Assembly: GCA_963514095.1 (NCBI GenBank)
Contig: OY741280.1
Location: 4,594,395 to 4,658,394 of the forward strand
Source: Eutrigla gurnardus
Lineage: Eukaryota > Chordata > Actinopteri > Perciformes > Triglidae
DNA: 64,000 nt
Direction: 5' to 3'
The position numbers and the translations under genes were made by a program. The notes under the pieces are model-generated. The model saw only the letters and a list, made by a program, of their open reading frames with translations, ran no database searches and was not told the origin of the DNA. Position 1 is the stretch's first letter. Every line of letters starts with the position of its first letter. Below are positions 1-14,600 of this stretch, piece by piece.

Positions 1-3000
1 TTTAAAAGGTTGACACCTCAAAAAATTAAAATTAAAAAATGTAGGCAGGTTCTCTACAGAGGTGTTGCTCCATGGAAATACATTTGCTTTCTGCTGACTG
101 GATTGATTGATGGTTTAAGTAGCAATTATATCTATTTTTAAAGTGCCTGCCCTTTAACAAACAGTTTCTAATGACAAAACATCTGGCGGGTCAGATCAAC
201 ACAATGTGCTAACAGTGGTCGTAAACTAGAGAGTAGCTTGCTAACTCCAACCTCCAATTTAAACAACTTACTAATTATAATGTTGAAGGCAAGACACACA
301 AAAAAAGATCATGAATTCATTCACACACAACAACTACAATAATAGATCAAGATTAAACTTCCACAGCTGCATCACTTTTTTGCCAAATCACTGCAGTTTT
401 CAGACCAATTCTGCCGTTGTTTGCATGAAGCTGACACGCTAGTGAGTTGCTGGTGAGTTTGAGAGGATGAATTCCCTCACGTCCATCGTAAACGAACAGG
501 CCGAACTTCTCCAAATGAATCTCTGCATTGCTGCTGGATGTGTAAATAAGCTACCGTTTGCCAACAAGTTCCCTATATCAACTTAACAATTATTAAACGA
601 TATCTATAGTTTAAGAAGGATCAGCATGTCTTGTAGCTGCTTTCTGTTTGTGTTCATCGCCTGTTCTGGTGGATTTCTCGGGTATTAACGTTGGTGCTAA
701 CTGATGGAAGAAGTTATATCCTTCTTTTCTATAATTATCAGCTAGAGGAAAAAAAATATTCCCCTTAGCAGCCACCTGGAGCCAGAAATGCAAAGATACA
801 TCTTCACTAAGGCTCAATGTGTAGGATTTGGTGGTGCTTTCACCCTCTTCAAGACTGTGGAAACATGAGCCGCCAAGTGCAAACCATGGCAACGCTGCCC
901 GCCTCTCTCAGAGGCCGTCCATACCATAATAACACTCCTTCAGACGGCAGTGCCAGGGTCATGTAAAAACATGAAAGGCTCTTGCTGGAGCCAGTGTTTG
1001 GTTGGTCTATTCTGGGCTACTGTAGAAACGTGGCGGTGCAACCCTGTAGACTTGAAGAGGACCTGGTCCCCATGTAGATACGGATCATTCGAAGCCAAAC
1101 CACTCTTAGTTTCAGGTGATTATAAACAAGTGAAAACATATTTCAGGATATTATATTCCATCACTGTTAACAGCTCCCGTGGAAAGTTCCAAGCTGGCCC
1201 TTTAACTGTTTGAATAAAAGCTATTAGTTGCAGTATTTTTTCTCTCTTTCCAACTGGAGGTAAAGCATTTTGAAACCAAGCCTTGATGCAGCTCAACAGT
1301 TGGTTCTTCCACTAAACAAATCAATTGACAAATGGACTTTGGTACGGGGTGCTCGTGTCTCGTCCCTCAAGACGAAGTACAGCATCTCCAAACAGTGACA
1401 CCCCCCACACCACCTCCACCCTCTGCCCAGAAGGGATTTATCAATATTGATTTGGATGGAAAGCTTAAGTCTCCATTGAAGTGAGTATGGAGGTTATTTT
1501 TAGGTGCCGTCGATCGGTGCTGCTCCCTTCTGCGTGGGCGGGACATGAGAGAGAGCACTAGATCGATGCGGACGGCTTCCATGAGGATGTCGGGTCTATA
1601 TGTTGAGAATACAATACTTAAGAAATGTCGGCTGTGGGTGCGAAAGTGGACTGTTAAGTGAGTCCAGGCTGCCTCATTGATTTCGGCTGGTAAATCCACT
1701 TCACTCAGACTTTCATCTGAAAGGAGACGTAAGAGAGGAGGTGGACTAAAGGAGGATTTTTAAGCTTTGAACAATGAAGCGTTCTCCCAACGCGAGCATC
1801 GAAAGCTCAAGATTACTCCCTCTTGAAAACAATCCTGGAGTGATATTAAAAAAAAGACATAAGCACCCTTATCTTGACTTCTGCCATTTGTCGCTGATGT
1901 TGGACTAATTTCATAGCACTTGATTTGAAGTTATCAGTGTCTGCTGCAGGGTTCAGGATCCCGCAGGAGGAGGAGAAGCGGCGTTTTATCTCACCACAAG
2001 ATATCAGAGATGTAGGTTATAATTTGTGTTAACACAGGGGACGCCTCTCCTTTCAACGCCACTTAAATCTAATATCCGTCACCATCCGGCCTCACTGACT
2101 CACACGGGTCATGCCCCCCCCGTGCCAAAGAACGCTGTGGATAATTAATCTCATTTCAGCACCGCCGGCGTTGCACTGGACAGACATTTCATGTTCGCTC
2201 GGCTTTAATGACGCGATGAAAGATGGAGCTTCCGAGAATCTTTACGAGCTGCTCGGGAGGAACGGAGCTTCCACACTACTGTTCTCGCTGTGAGTCACAT
2301 CCTGTTTCGGTTTTATATTTGGGACATAATCCTTCCGTCAAACACAATGTCCCGAACAAGGCCAGAGATTGTGACTCAGAAACAATTAAACGAATCAAAA
2401 TGACTAAGTTCAAGTGTGAAAATGAGCTAATTCAGCAGCAGGAGGAACTAAAATGAAATTAACGATTATTTCGATAATCCATCTCATTAATGCAGAACTC
2501 CAGATTCTCACGTGTGAGGATTTGCTGTTGGTTTTGCATTTCTAATAACATGTTGAAACAATTGTATTGAATCAATAATGGGCAATGGGAAAGCAAACTG
2601 GGAGGGCTGACACTCACATCACAGCAGAGTATTTATTTAGTATTATTTAATACTAGTAGAGTATTCTACACACAACTGGCATCAGACCTTCACTTTCATG
2701 TAAAATCCTCATAATGATGGTCAATAGAGGGTCAGAGCCAGAATTTTTGCTTCTCGATTTGCAGATGTTCAAGTAAATATACCAAGATGTTTTTAACGGG
2801 TCTAGAGCTGAGATTCTGGTGCAACAGAAGCCATTCCTTCACTTTGCTTTAGTATTATTATCATTAATCGTACTATTTGTGTTTCTGACTAACACTACTC
2901 TTCTTTATGTGGCTCCATTCCAGTATATGCTTACCGTAAATCCTGTAATATAGGCCCGGGCCTTTATTTACTCAAGTGCAACGTGGCTCAGGCCTTTATT

Positions 3001-6000
3001 GGAAGGAGGCCAGAATTAGAGACAGGCCTCTATTTCTGTTTGAGCAAAACGGACTACCAGTAGAATGAATAAAAACAGATTTTGTGTCTATTTGAACCTA
3101 TAAAATACTAGGTGCTCCGCAGCTGCCATATTACGGTAAACAACGTTTACCGCTTGCCAGTATTACACGCTTGGTGGGCTGCCACGAGGAGGATGATTGA
3201 CAGGCGCTCTCCTTCATACAATCACGCGTACACATGGCTGCACCTGATTGGACGATTTCAAACACACCAACATGGCGGCTCGTTTGGAAACTTTCTCTCA
3301 TTTTATGACAATAGTTCAGCGAAATGTGTTTCTGAGAACATTTTATGCTAGAAATAAGCTATGCAGTTGCTGAATCTGTCTTTATTTTAGATCGGTCCAG
3401 TTTTAAAAGATCTTCGAAAGCTTGCGGGGGGCGGCGGTGCCCCGTCTCTCGACACAAGCAGGCATTACACGGCTTCTTTCATAGACAATGAATGGGAAGC
3501 GTGGAAATAATGCTGCCTGTGGACACGTACCTTCAGCCAAAATCTCACACTGAACTAAGTTAAAAACTTGAGAGCCCTGCCGTATGGCTTGGATTCGTTA
3601 GCAAACATTGCGCCCCTGTGGTACTTGCATGTTACTATCACAAGCATAATGTTGAGGCCTGCCCAGAAAAACGTTGGTTCTAATAATAGCCCCGGCCTCC
3701 ATTAGAGACCGGCCTTTATTTACCTCCACCGACAGTGAGACCGGCCAATGTTAGAGACCAGCCGGTAATGGAATAGAGGCCAATATTAGAGGATTTACAG
3801 TATGTAATCTTAAACTAAAGTATTCCTGCTTTTATGTTGTGTTTTTCCCACATATCCAGGTTTTATCAAACTGATGACTCATGTGGGTTTGATGTTTCCA
3901 CATGCAAACAGAAAACAGGATGACTAGTGCACATAAACATACTCCTTCATTACCTTTCTGACCCCCTGTACTCCACTTCCTCCTCCGACTGTTCCTGCTT
4001 GCTTTGAGAACTTCGACTGAATATCCAAAGCGCCGCGTCGAGCCACGACTAATTATCTCCCCACCGCGAACATGCCACACTAATCCCGGTGTCATTTCTC
4101 CAGACCGAGAAGAATTACCATCTGTCTGCACCATCTCTCACAGGAGTGCTGCTCCGTCGCCGGAAGCTTTGTGACAGATAAAAAAAACAACAATGTCTTC
4201 ACATTTGACAGAAGCGTACTTAGAAAAGTATGTGGCTGAAACTTTTCACAAAGAACAGCGAATGTCTGTCATGCCACAATCAACTTGGAAAGGAAGTCAA
4301 AGTACATCCACGTATCTCTATACGGTATATATTATATATATCATATATCTCTATATAACCCAGCTGACCCGTTTGGTTCGTCCATCACATCTTTCACTGT
4401 TTGCGGTGCTTCACACAGCAGCATGTGTGTGAATAGTAAAAAATGGAAACAACCGCCAACGAAGCATCGAAGCTGCACGAGAACGAGAAACAAATGGGAC
4501 CAAGGACAAACGGAAACAACTTGACAATAGAAAACTTAATAGAATGAACATTTTTAAACTCTTTTACATCACATCCCTGGTCGTGTTTAACAACATATGC
4601 CGAAAACATGATCTATTTCTTCATATTTTTCTGTCAAAATCAGATGTTTTATTCTTCCTGGAAAACACATCGATCAATCTGCATCTTGGGCCATGCACAG
4701 AGCCGGAGAGGGTTGTGAGCTGATCAAACTCTCCCGACGTTCCGCCCGCCTGCCGATCCCGTTTCACTCGGAAATATGTCAGCATACGGAAGATGGATGC
4801 TCTGGAGATGCAGCTCCACTTTAAAACACAGCTGACAACCTGTTACTGCTACAAAAAGTCTGGCATTCACTGTAGAGATCATTGAAAATGTATGAGTCAC
4901 ACCGGCTGAGTTCAGGAGAAATGTATTTTTTATCATCGTGGAAGGGATCAATGCAGCTCATTTCATCATTTCATTGTTTAAATGTGTGATTCTGCAGCAC
5001 CAGCAACAACAACTAATAGGACGAAAAAAAGATCTATTTCCTGGACTACTTTCACACAACGCAAGCGTGTGAATCACCGTCCACACCTCTAGATGATTTC
5101 AGAGATCCAGCTACTGTCGGTCTGGTGTGGCGCCCTTAAAAAAGATGGAGGAACAACGGAGACAATGAGGTGGATTAACGATGGTTCATCTCTCCGTGCA
5201 AGAAAAGACAGAAAATGGAAAGCTAAAGACCTGTGAAGAGCTCGGATGGGGCCGACACACCGCTGCACGGGTTGATGGAAGTCGACTTGCGGGGGAAAAT
5301 ATATCTCCAATCAACGCGACAAACGTTCAATTAACTGTTCCTGGCAACCGCATCGGCATCTGTGTCGCCTGGCAACCAAGTGGACGAGGCCCCTGCGTCA
5401 CTCCATACCACAAAAAGACGGTGCCAGACAAATGCCTCCAATTACGATACCGCCACTTAACTCTGTTAACATGGACACTGAAGACCTCGGTTTCCCAACA
5501 ACGCATTCATGCCCTCCACACATGTGCTCTCAACAGGTCGCACCGGACGACCTCGCCGATAGCGCTCAAGGTCAGCGTGTAATGGAAAGTTAAGCCGGCG
5601 ATCGTCGAAAATACTTCAGGTTGCAGCTGGGCGAGACCCTGTTTTCTATTTTACCACCGCTGAATGATTAAAGTAGCTCTCCATTACTTATGATAATAAC
5701 GAACAGAATGGCTTACCCCTTTCATCACCCTCAGCTATTTCAGAATCATCTCTGGCCCTCGTGACTCACACTGGCCGTGCCCTTCTGTGTGCCAAAGCTT
5801 GGCGTGGGTAATGGAGAGAGAGAGACAGAAAGAGAAAGAGAAATAGTGGGCAGCGTTGTCATTTTCCCTCGGCGAGCATGTTGAGGCTGCATCAGTTTGA
5901 CATAGTGTTATCTCCCTCTCGCTGTCAGTGTTCCTCGCTCACACCTCCGTCTTCCTGTTCCTACTCCACTAGCCCCCCCCCCTCTCCTATCGTGGATGTC

Positions 6001-6121
6001 TGAGATGAAGCCATCGTGTATTCCGGACGGGTGTTTTTCCTGCTTCCTGCCGTGGTCTGATACCTGTAGCTACCTGTGATAATGAGATTATCTTTAATTC
6101 TTTCTCTCTTTGCCTCTCCAG
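1..6121. other. 5' flank or first intron of fam131b
   Basis: Apart from the TA-flanked element at 2932-3802 and AT-rich simple sequence at 4318-4360, no exon was found. I looked for a MGCIGS-like first coding exon, as in the long human isoform, and found none. Open frames here (for example 5181-5582) show no similarity or splice logic. Confidence 0.6.
2932..3802. mobile_element. non-autonomous inverted-repeat DNA transposon, TA-flanked
   Basis: The left end reads CCGTAAATCCTGTAATATAGGCC and the right end, reversed, CTGTAAATCCTCTAATATTGG, an inverted repeat with few mismatches. Both ends are bounded by TA (2932-2933 and 3801-3802), the target of Tc1/mariner-type elements. Internally the motif ggcctttattt/ttagagaccggcc is repeated near both ends. 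No transposase frame is present. Confidence 0.7.
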
Positions 6122-6159
6122 CAGTGGATGCGGTGCCGGTACAGAAAGATGGGGATCAG
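6122..6159 (+). CDS. fam131b: fam131b candidate 5' coding micro-exon
   Basis: Acceptor ...ctctccag and donor cag|gtaaaa flank a 38-base exon. After two bases that complete a codon it reads AVDAVPVQKDGDQ. This resembles the AVDWKGLKDVDQ stretch near the N-terminus of the long human FAM131B isoform as I recall it, and it ends in phase 0, which fits the next exon. An acceptor three bases further on (after cagcag) is also possible. The human protein has about 20 residues between this stretch and the next exon that I could not find here, so an exon may be missing or absent in fish. Confidence 0.6.
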
Positions 6160-9100
6160 GTAAAACGCTATTTTTTTATTATCTTTCTTTGAATGCTTCC
6201 ATCGTTGCTGCACACCTCAATCCATTTTTCACATTTTGCTGAAAGCCACTGTGACAGAATACAAAATACACCAGCGCCGGTGTCCTCAGATTGCCTCTTA
6301 GATCTGAGCGGTCAGAAAAGTGTGTTGTGTGTGTGTGTGGTTGCGACTGTCGTTTTCTTGTCTCCTCAAATCTATTAGAGGTGTGAAAAAGAAGCGCTGT
6401 TACTCACCCAGAACTGCCTCCTGCTGTCGGAGGGCCAGGCCTCGCCTTTAGAAAGGTTGCCCACATCTAAACACCGTAAAGAGGATAAATGATTCACTAC
6501 GTGCAGAGTTTTTTCTTCTTTTCACGGCCGTCTTTTGTCTACAGTACAATCAGAAAAAGTGTTCGGAGAATGTCACATACTTTGTTGTTTTGCCTCTGTA
6601 CTCCAGCATGAAGGCGTTTAGTTGAATTAAAAGGGGACTCCACCAATTTGACATATCAAAGTCTGTTCTGAAGGAAAACAAAGGTGCCGTAAGCGTGTAG
6701 TTTGTAAGAGTGAGTTTACCACAGCTGTAACCTGCTCCGAGGTTTGTGCATGTGTGTACACTTAAGAACCGGATGCCGGACCCCAAGACGGCGCCTATTT
6801 ACCCCAAAGAGAAGTGCAGTAGTACGTCACACTGCGATGATGTCGCTTATTTATAAAATCGCTTTTCTCGGCTCGAGGAACGTTTTTTAAACGTAGAACC
6901 TCCGTGCATCAAATATCTTATGTGACATCGTCAGAGTCTCTTTTACAGAGGAGCTGCTGCCCACTTCTTATTACCACGCTGGGCTACAATCAGAACGCAC
7001 CTGATTAAAAGAATTTCAAATCATTAGGCCCCATGTTCCCACAGTTCCTTTTTCATACATTTGTATCAGATTGTATTCCCCTTTCTACCAATTTGGTAGC
7101 CATTTACACCCAACCTTTTATCCAGTAGCAATACTTATTTTAGCTAAATCTGGTGCGCCCATCTCTTTGTTTATTGCAAACATTTAATGTAAGTGCACAT
7201 TGTCCTTTTAAATAAAGAAATGAGAAAACCCTTACGAGAAAAATCGTAGAAATATGGGAACATAGGGCCGTGGGCCCATTGGGCTATGGGTACATAGGGC
7301 TGACCCCACTGTCATAGTGTAGGAAAAGTAAGGAAAGAGGATGCATGGGATAAAAAAAGTGATTTAATAGTGAGTTAACAGATATTTATTCTAATTAACT
7401 TTGCAATTGCTGCTTTTAACTGTCCTTTTGTGCGTCCGTCTTTAATGGCTAAAATTCAACTTTTGCGGGCGTTCAGGACACTCATAGCTGTTTATACGTA
7501 GTTTAACTCAACGCACCAGGACAAGGCAGCCATAGCCCAAACAACAGGATGTTCTTCTTCTCTGGCGGAGCATCACGAGGGCTGTCAGTGAGTCGTAGAC
7601 TTCAGACAGTCACTGAAATATTAAATAGGACGGGGAGTCCTGGTGGCCAAGTCCCTTGGTGTCTTCACACTACCAACTCTCCAATAAAGCCAATAATTCC
7701 CATAAAATGATTATTACTACACTACATGAAGACAAATTTGATCTTTATTTGTCTGAGATTTGCTCTGCTCGGCTGCCTCACAGCGGACCCTCGTGGGTGT
7801 GAATCGGCTGGAGTTTGCTCTTTGTTTGGGGTTTCCACGCTTGTCCCGAGACCGCTACAGTCCATAATCCAGATAAATTAGTGGCCGCGGGTGCGACTGT
7901 GTGTGTCAGCCATGCGATAGTTCGGCCAGGGTGCAACCTGTCTCTCTCACCCATTGTGAGAAGGGAAAGCAGGCATAGACCAATGGATGTCTGATTGGGT
8001 TTTGGTTCAGAAGAGTCAGCCGGAACACCTTCAAATTTAAGATCAAAAATCAGCACTTTAACTTTACTGTTATATTAAATGCAACATGCAGTACAGATAA
8101 CACAACAAATGTCACAGTTTTAAAACTTTCTGAATATTTACTGTCCATTGAATTAATCCATTTCTTAAATGGAAAAACAATGTATCATATATGATATATT
8201 GTTATATATCATAAGTTTCTTTTAATACTGAGCAGATCAACCTGCCTTAAAGATCCTTAAAGAAGTGCACTAGTCCTTTTTCACTGTCTCCGATAAACAA
8301 ATTGCTTTTTCAAAGGCTTTTCTCACCAGACAAAAAAAATATATTAATGACATCTTGCTAAATTATAATAATATTTTCCCTATGTGGTGAGAAAGATAGA
8401 AAAATAGACCTCTAAAAGCTTACATTAGTGTGTACCCATGTGTGTATGGCTGCACTCTCGTGACTGGCTGTGCGTGACTGTGAAGGTGTGTGCGTTGATG
8501 GTCTCTTACCGAGGCCACGGAGTCGCTCTCCCAGGGGCCCAGACTATTACTGAGCCATGTATCACTCGTCAGCTGTGCACCCTGGGGAGAGAGACAGCAG
8601 TCGAAAAGGGTGAGAGAGAGAGACCAACACAAAAACACAGACATCCATCTTACTGTTTTTCCATCACTGGCTGCTGCTTTCTTTGCTTTAGCGTCGTGGG
8701 TCCTCCTCCTGCACATGGGTTGGAAGGCCGACATGCACTAATAGTTTTATTACTGTATAAACATGTTAAAGGTGCATTTATTAACATTAACGCAAAGTTA
8801 ATTACAGCTTACAAGTGAAAGAGCGAGATCTGTCCTCCTGCATAGAGAGAATACATTTGTGTGATTTCTATGCACACATTTTTGGTCCAGCGTTTGATGA
8901 AGCGGAATTCGTCTTTGATTAAGAGTCGCTTCCGTTGAACAATGATGCCACGGCAGCCATCAGAGATGTTTACCGACTCCTCTCCGTAATTTATAGACCT
9001 GCAGAGCAGGTGGAGAGGGATTTAAGAGAGTCTATAACACGGGAGCTCAAAGAGATTATTCACACTCACAAACAGGGGGCTCTGGACCAAGTGTGACAAA

Positions 9101-11597
9101 GGAAACACTCCAGACTGACAGGAAATGGTTTACAAAAATGATGCCGCCAGAGTCACAAACACAAACACACAATTGTAAAAGCTGAAGGACAAAGCTGTTG
9201 TGTTCTGTGTTCAGCCATGCTAGGAGGCTTTGGGCTTAATGCTACAGGCTACGTTAACATGTCATCATGTTAACCTGCTTATGTTTAGCATGTACGATGT
9301 TACCCACGTACATAACATACCCTCATACGAACTTTCTTTAGAGTAATTTTGCATTTTTAGCGCTTTCTCCTACGAAGGTCCAGCAACGATAACGTTGTCT
9401 TGCTTTCGCATTGGACATGAACAGCAGTTACCTGATTGAAAGTTCCGTATCAGCTTTTTATACTGTGCATCCCGACCTGCACTTCCTGTCTCAAGATTAA
9501 GTGGATTATGTACGAAGTGCAGTGGCATTACATTTCAGTGGTCAGCAAACAGTCTGACCACATTCCTCATCTTAGTTTAGCATTTTAGCATGCTAATTTT
9601 ATTGATTGTATTTATTTTATTGTTAATTAGCACAATTGTTAGTTAGCACAATTTTAGGAGGTATTTGGTGAAAAGTAATGGGCGATTAAAACATTTAAAA
9701 CTGTTGGGACCGTATTTTGTAAGAAAAATTGTATGGCAGTCAGTGGCAAGAGACAAATATTTTTGAGATTCTGTAAGAATTACACATTTTGTTTCAGTCT
9801 GACTTGTTTTTTTTTTCTCTGAAAAAAGTTGCTGCATAAAACACATCTGGTAAGATAATGTTACATTAGTGATGGAAAGCACCTAAGTTACATAACTAAC
9901 TAGCTAGCCACGGTAATGGCTTTGTGCTATAAACCTACCACAAAGTGCGACTTTCTTGACTTGAAAAATGACCTGTTACATTGACAAACGTCACATATGG
10001 AATTCAGGGTACGATTCAAACGGGATAAAGAAATTATTTGAGTCTCTCACCATTGACTACAGTAGATAGGGCGCTGGATGAAAAGTTAAGTCCTGATGGG
10101 ATGAACGCGAACACCATGAACATGAACTAAATTAACAGCAACCCATCCAAAAAGAAAGTCAGTAGGATTCATCCTCTGGGCACCATGAAAGTCTGTACCA
10201 AATACCACAGCAATCCATCCAATGGTTGAGATATTTCAGTCAGGACTGAAGTGGCCCGGCTGACAGATTGACACCCAACGGATAATGTGGAGTTTTTTAA
10301 TCTGAAATAAACAGGTAAACACAGCCTCACAGTCATAAAGGACAGGTCATCTTTTGCTAACGAACACAGGAAACCACGGTAAGCTAAAGGCTCGTCATGC
10401 TGGTCTCACATTCACACGTGACAACTTAAGCAGAGAAACATGGCTGCAGTATCAGGCACATTAGCTGAAACATCAGCCTGTTTGTGGTTCCACTAAAAGT
10501 CAATACAGAGCGCTGCTATCAGATCTCCTCCTGGGTTTCCTTTTAGTCAGCCTTGGGAGAATTTGGAAGGTGTGTGTATGTACTCAAACAGATCGAGCTG
10601 CAGACTTAATGTATCACCACAATGTGTTTTTCTGGACGTTTCTCTAAAAGATGAAGCCACAGAGACATTTCCTCCAAACCCGCTGCTAGATACTGTTTGA
10701 TTTCTTTTAACGATTTCCCCATTAATGTCAAACCCGTAATGTTTCCCATCAGGATTTTTAATGTTTTAAAAGTGTAATAGCTTCTAAAACTGCATTTCCA
10801 CATCACGTGAGAGTAAGGCTTATGAAACTCTGTAAAGATTAGCAGCTCTTTAAAGCTTGAGATTTAAATTACTTGCTTATCTTGCATGTAGTACAAAATC
10901 CTATAAATGTTTTTTATTATTGCACTATTGTGTTCTTTATGTGACTTATTGTCCCACCGAGTCACTGATAGACTTTAAACCTCCAAACTTATAACATGGT
11001 AAAAGAAAGAAAATATGAAATAAGCAGACCAGAACTCACCCTTCACAAATTGAAAGTATATTTCTTCTTCACATTTTACTTGTATAAAGTTATACTATGA
11101 CTGTGTGCCTTACATATAAGAAAGGAGAAAACAACCACATAGAAAGTAGGTATGTAACCAGCATTTGGCCTACGTTTAAGCACCATGTGACCCCGAGAAG
11201 GATGAATAGGAGCAGAAGATGGAGAGGTAGTTATTATTGTTAAACTCCGTGCCCCGGCTGGTTGAATGAGCTCTTTATGCTGCAGGAAGTTACACCTGAA
11301 AGCGGTTTAAATGTCACGCTGTGAAGGTAAGTTTACTTGAGAGACCGTCGACGTCAACGTGGCTGAATGGATTCCAGCTTCGACTCGAATCCATTCAGGA
11401 AAATACACTGTTGGTGAGAGCTCAGCCGTTGTATACTTCAGGGAGTCTATTTGAATACAAAATATATGACCACATACACACATCATAAAGACACCTGATG
11501 ACTTCTGATCTTTTTGCTATTTTTTGGTTTTCGGTTGACCAGGAGAGCTGAACATTCATACAACCCTGCGACCTCTGATGCAAGCTGTGTTAATAAT

Positions 11598-11641
<44 letters not shown>

Positions 11642-14600
11642 CTAAGGACACAGATGACACCACTCTTACCAACTCCCCACACCTTCCACCGTAACACCCG
11701 ATTTAACCTCACACACGTAGCGCTACACTCCGATCTCTGATTTTTTTGCATTTCCTGAATAACTTAAAGGGCTGATGCATATGATTTTTCTTCTTAACAG
11801 CACAACTTTTTAATAATGTATCTCCACAGGGCGACAGGGTCATTGATCAATACCGAAGGCTGACTGATTAAAAAACAAAGTTGGACACTCACTCGATCAC
11901 GTCCAGACAGAAATATCTACAACAACGACTGGATGGATCGCCGTGGCATTTTGATAGTCATGCTCTCCAGAAGATGGATCTTTCTCAGGCTGACAATTTG
12001 GTTTCTGAGTGGAATGTCTTGACATCTATGGATGGATTGGCATGAAATATGGTCCACACAGTCACACACAACTTGACAACTTGAGGGACTCCCCTGACTG
12101 ATTGGATTTTATTAATTTAGTTCAAATCTACTTTTTGTTTTGTGCTAATAAGAAAACAGCAAACATTATGTTAGAAGGGCAATCATTATAATATTAAATT
12201 TGTTTGACCTTCCACAAGACACCAGCAGAGGTCCGGAGAGGTCACACATGGTTCAATGTCCCTTTAACATGGAATATATTAACAATAACAAAATATTCTG
12301 AAGCAAAAACTAACGTTTTGCCGTTATTGAGCATGTTTTCTCTTGCGACTGATAATCAAACGCTACCTTGGAGCTCCGAGTGGATTTATTCTGGCTGTTG
12401 AAAAGATTAATTTGCATCAGTCCGAGCCCCACCGCTGAGCGTGTTCATTAGCTTTTTGAGATTAAATAAACCATTATTCAATTAGTTCAGTTCCACTGTC
12501 AAGCTGTGTGAGTTTTACATGGTGATTGTTGGTGATTAACAGCTGGTAACCTGGAAACACTGACGTTATTTCTCAGCCCGCTGGTCTAGTTGTGACCCAG
12601 GTGTGCATGTTACTGCCTCCGTATGAATAATTCACGGCTCTCGTTATTGTGGATCCGACACAAAAATACCTTGAAGAGGCTGCTGGTGACTTGTGCAGGG
12701 CTTCGCTAAATCCCTTCTGCCATCTCAGCGGTCGCTCTGTTCAAGGGGATTATTCTTATTCCTCATTCACTGGTCGTGAAAATAAACATCTTCTGACATG
12801 AATATTACATCGATGCTTCCCAGAAAGCGAACTGGGGCCTGCAGGAAGACGGAATTAATTTCGGCTTTCGTTTTTTCAGCCTCAGCCACGGTTTCAATCC
12901 GCTAACCGTTTCCTGTATTTGACACCAGAGGAAAAATGTTAATCAGGACAATGAGGCCGTAAACCGAGTCAGACCCAAATTTCATATTCATTCATTGGGA
13001 TATTCTAGTCATTGCATCTGTGAGCCCGGCAGCTGCTGATTAAAGCATGAATACGAAGACAGAGGCCCGGCTCCATCTTTATGTTTCATCACCACTCTGC
13101 TACACTGCTTGCTTTTCTCAACTCATTTCTTTTATTGCCAGATCCAACTGTGGTTGTCCATCTTCCACTGGCCATGCTATCACTGCATTAGCATTTTTAT
13201 TATTATTATTATTATTTGGTCTTGTGTCTCTAGAGGGCCTTATGGGAATGAATATTGCACCTTTACAGCTGCACAAGATGAGATTTTCACGTGAAAAATC
13301 CATCTTTTATTCATGCAACACACAAAGAACACGTTCCTTCCCAATGAAATGCTGTTGACTCAACATATCTACCCGTGTTATTACTGTTGGTGACTTCTCT
13401 GCTGACAGAAACTAACAAATCAAGACATCAGAGCGAAGAGAGCTCGAGGTCAATCAAAAATCCAGATTCCCAAGTGCTGGTTTAAATCGTTGCTATGGTT
13501 ACGGTTGAAAGCAGCCAGTACGAAAGCAGCAGCAGAGACGAGACCCCCTAACAAAGTAAAGTGTGCCAGGATGGTTGGTGTAAAAGCTGGCACGATAAAA
13601 GGCTTTTCATTCTTAACCATCCACTTGAGTGCCGGAAATCTGATTTTTTTTTTTTAAGCCACGCCCTCCCTACAGCCGGGGAACACTTTAAACCCATTAG
13701 TGGGTCTAGGTGACACCAGGCACTCTCTTAACGCTCGCTTTTTCTCACCAGTGCAAAGTTAATGCTGCTTGCTCTTCCCTCATCGACGCCGGGGAAGTGA
13801 GGAAGAGTTTTGTTGGAACGTTCCAACCAAACTCATTACTCCATGCCTGATTAATAATTGATTATGGTTCGATCCTGCTTGGATCTTTGTCAGGTAAAAA
13901 CCCAATCCTGCTCCAAGCAGGAATCCAAACGCCGTCAGTTATTAAATTGTGACATGGAGTAGTATGCAGGCGATACCTTTTTTTCTCTATGATGCTGCAC
14001 TGATAGCTTATAATGAATCTCTCAGTCCACAGAGCCCCTCCCCCCTCTGCTCAACTGAGCGCCATTCCTTTGTTTCTGTGAAGTTTGTTAAAATCATTAA
14101 AATGTTCCGTGTGTCCAAATCCAACACAGCACTCCCATGGGTTCCCAGAGAAACACGGTTCTCGGAGGACAGGCAGACGGACAGATTCTTCTAGTTAAGA
14201 GAGAAAACATCTAAACTTTTAGTTAGTCAGGTTGACACAATGTGCAAAATGAGATCAAATATAATCCTTTGTCACACAAACAGACTTTCCATGAACTAAT
14301 GTCCCATAATGGCGGGAGGGGTCTGCATTACAGGGTGAGCTTGATGAAATGTCACACAGAAGCAGAGGAAGTAGACTCCACTCTGCACCATAAACAAGAC
14401 TCAAAGACTCACTTCACGTTCAGTCAGGCGTGCATCAAACTGCAGCAGCAGCGGCCTCGTGAGGACGGGACTGAGTTTGGACTTTACTTTGACCAAATGC
14501 TTCGCTGTGCCGCTGGAGAAACTCTTCAGGGCATGTAATGTAAAAAAAAAAACAATAACAAAAACAAAAATAAACACTTCTGACAGCAATTTATTTTTTA

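Noticed and set aside
2577..2610. MGNGKANWEG as a myristoylated first exon of fam131b
   Set aside because: The frame stops after ten codons without a donor, and it does not match MGCIGS.
5181..5582. 133-codon + strand open frame
   Set aside because: No recognisable domain, no splice fit with fam131b, ordinary length by chance in this base composition.
14365..14400. Possible missing fam131b exon (VDSTLHH, recalling human MDSTSSLHG)
   Set aside because: No credible acceptor/donor pair and only a few matching residues.
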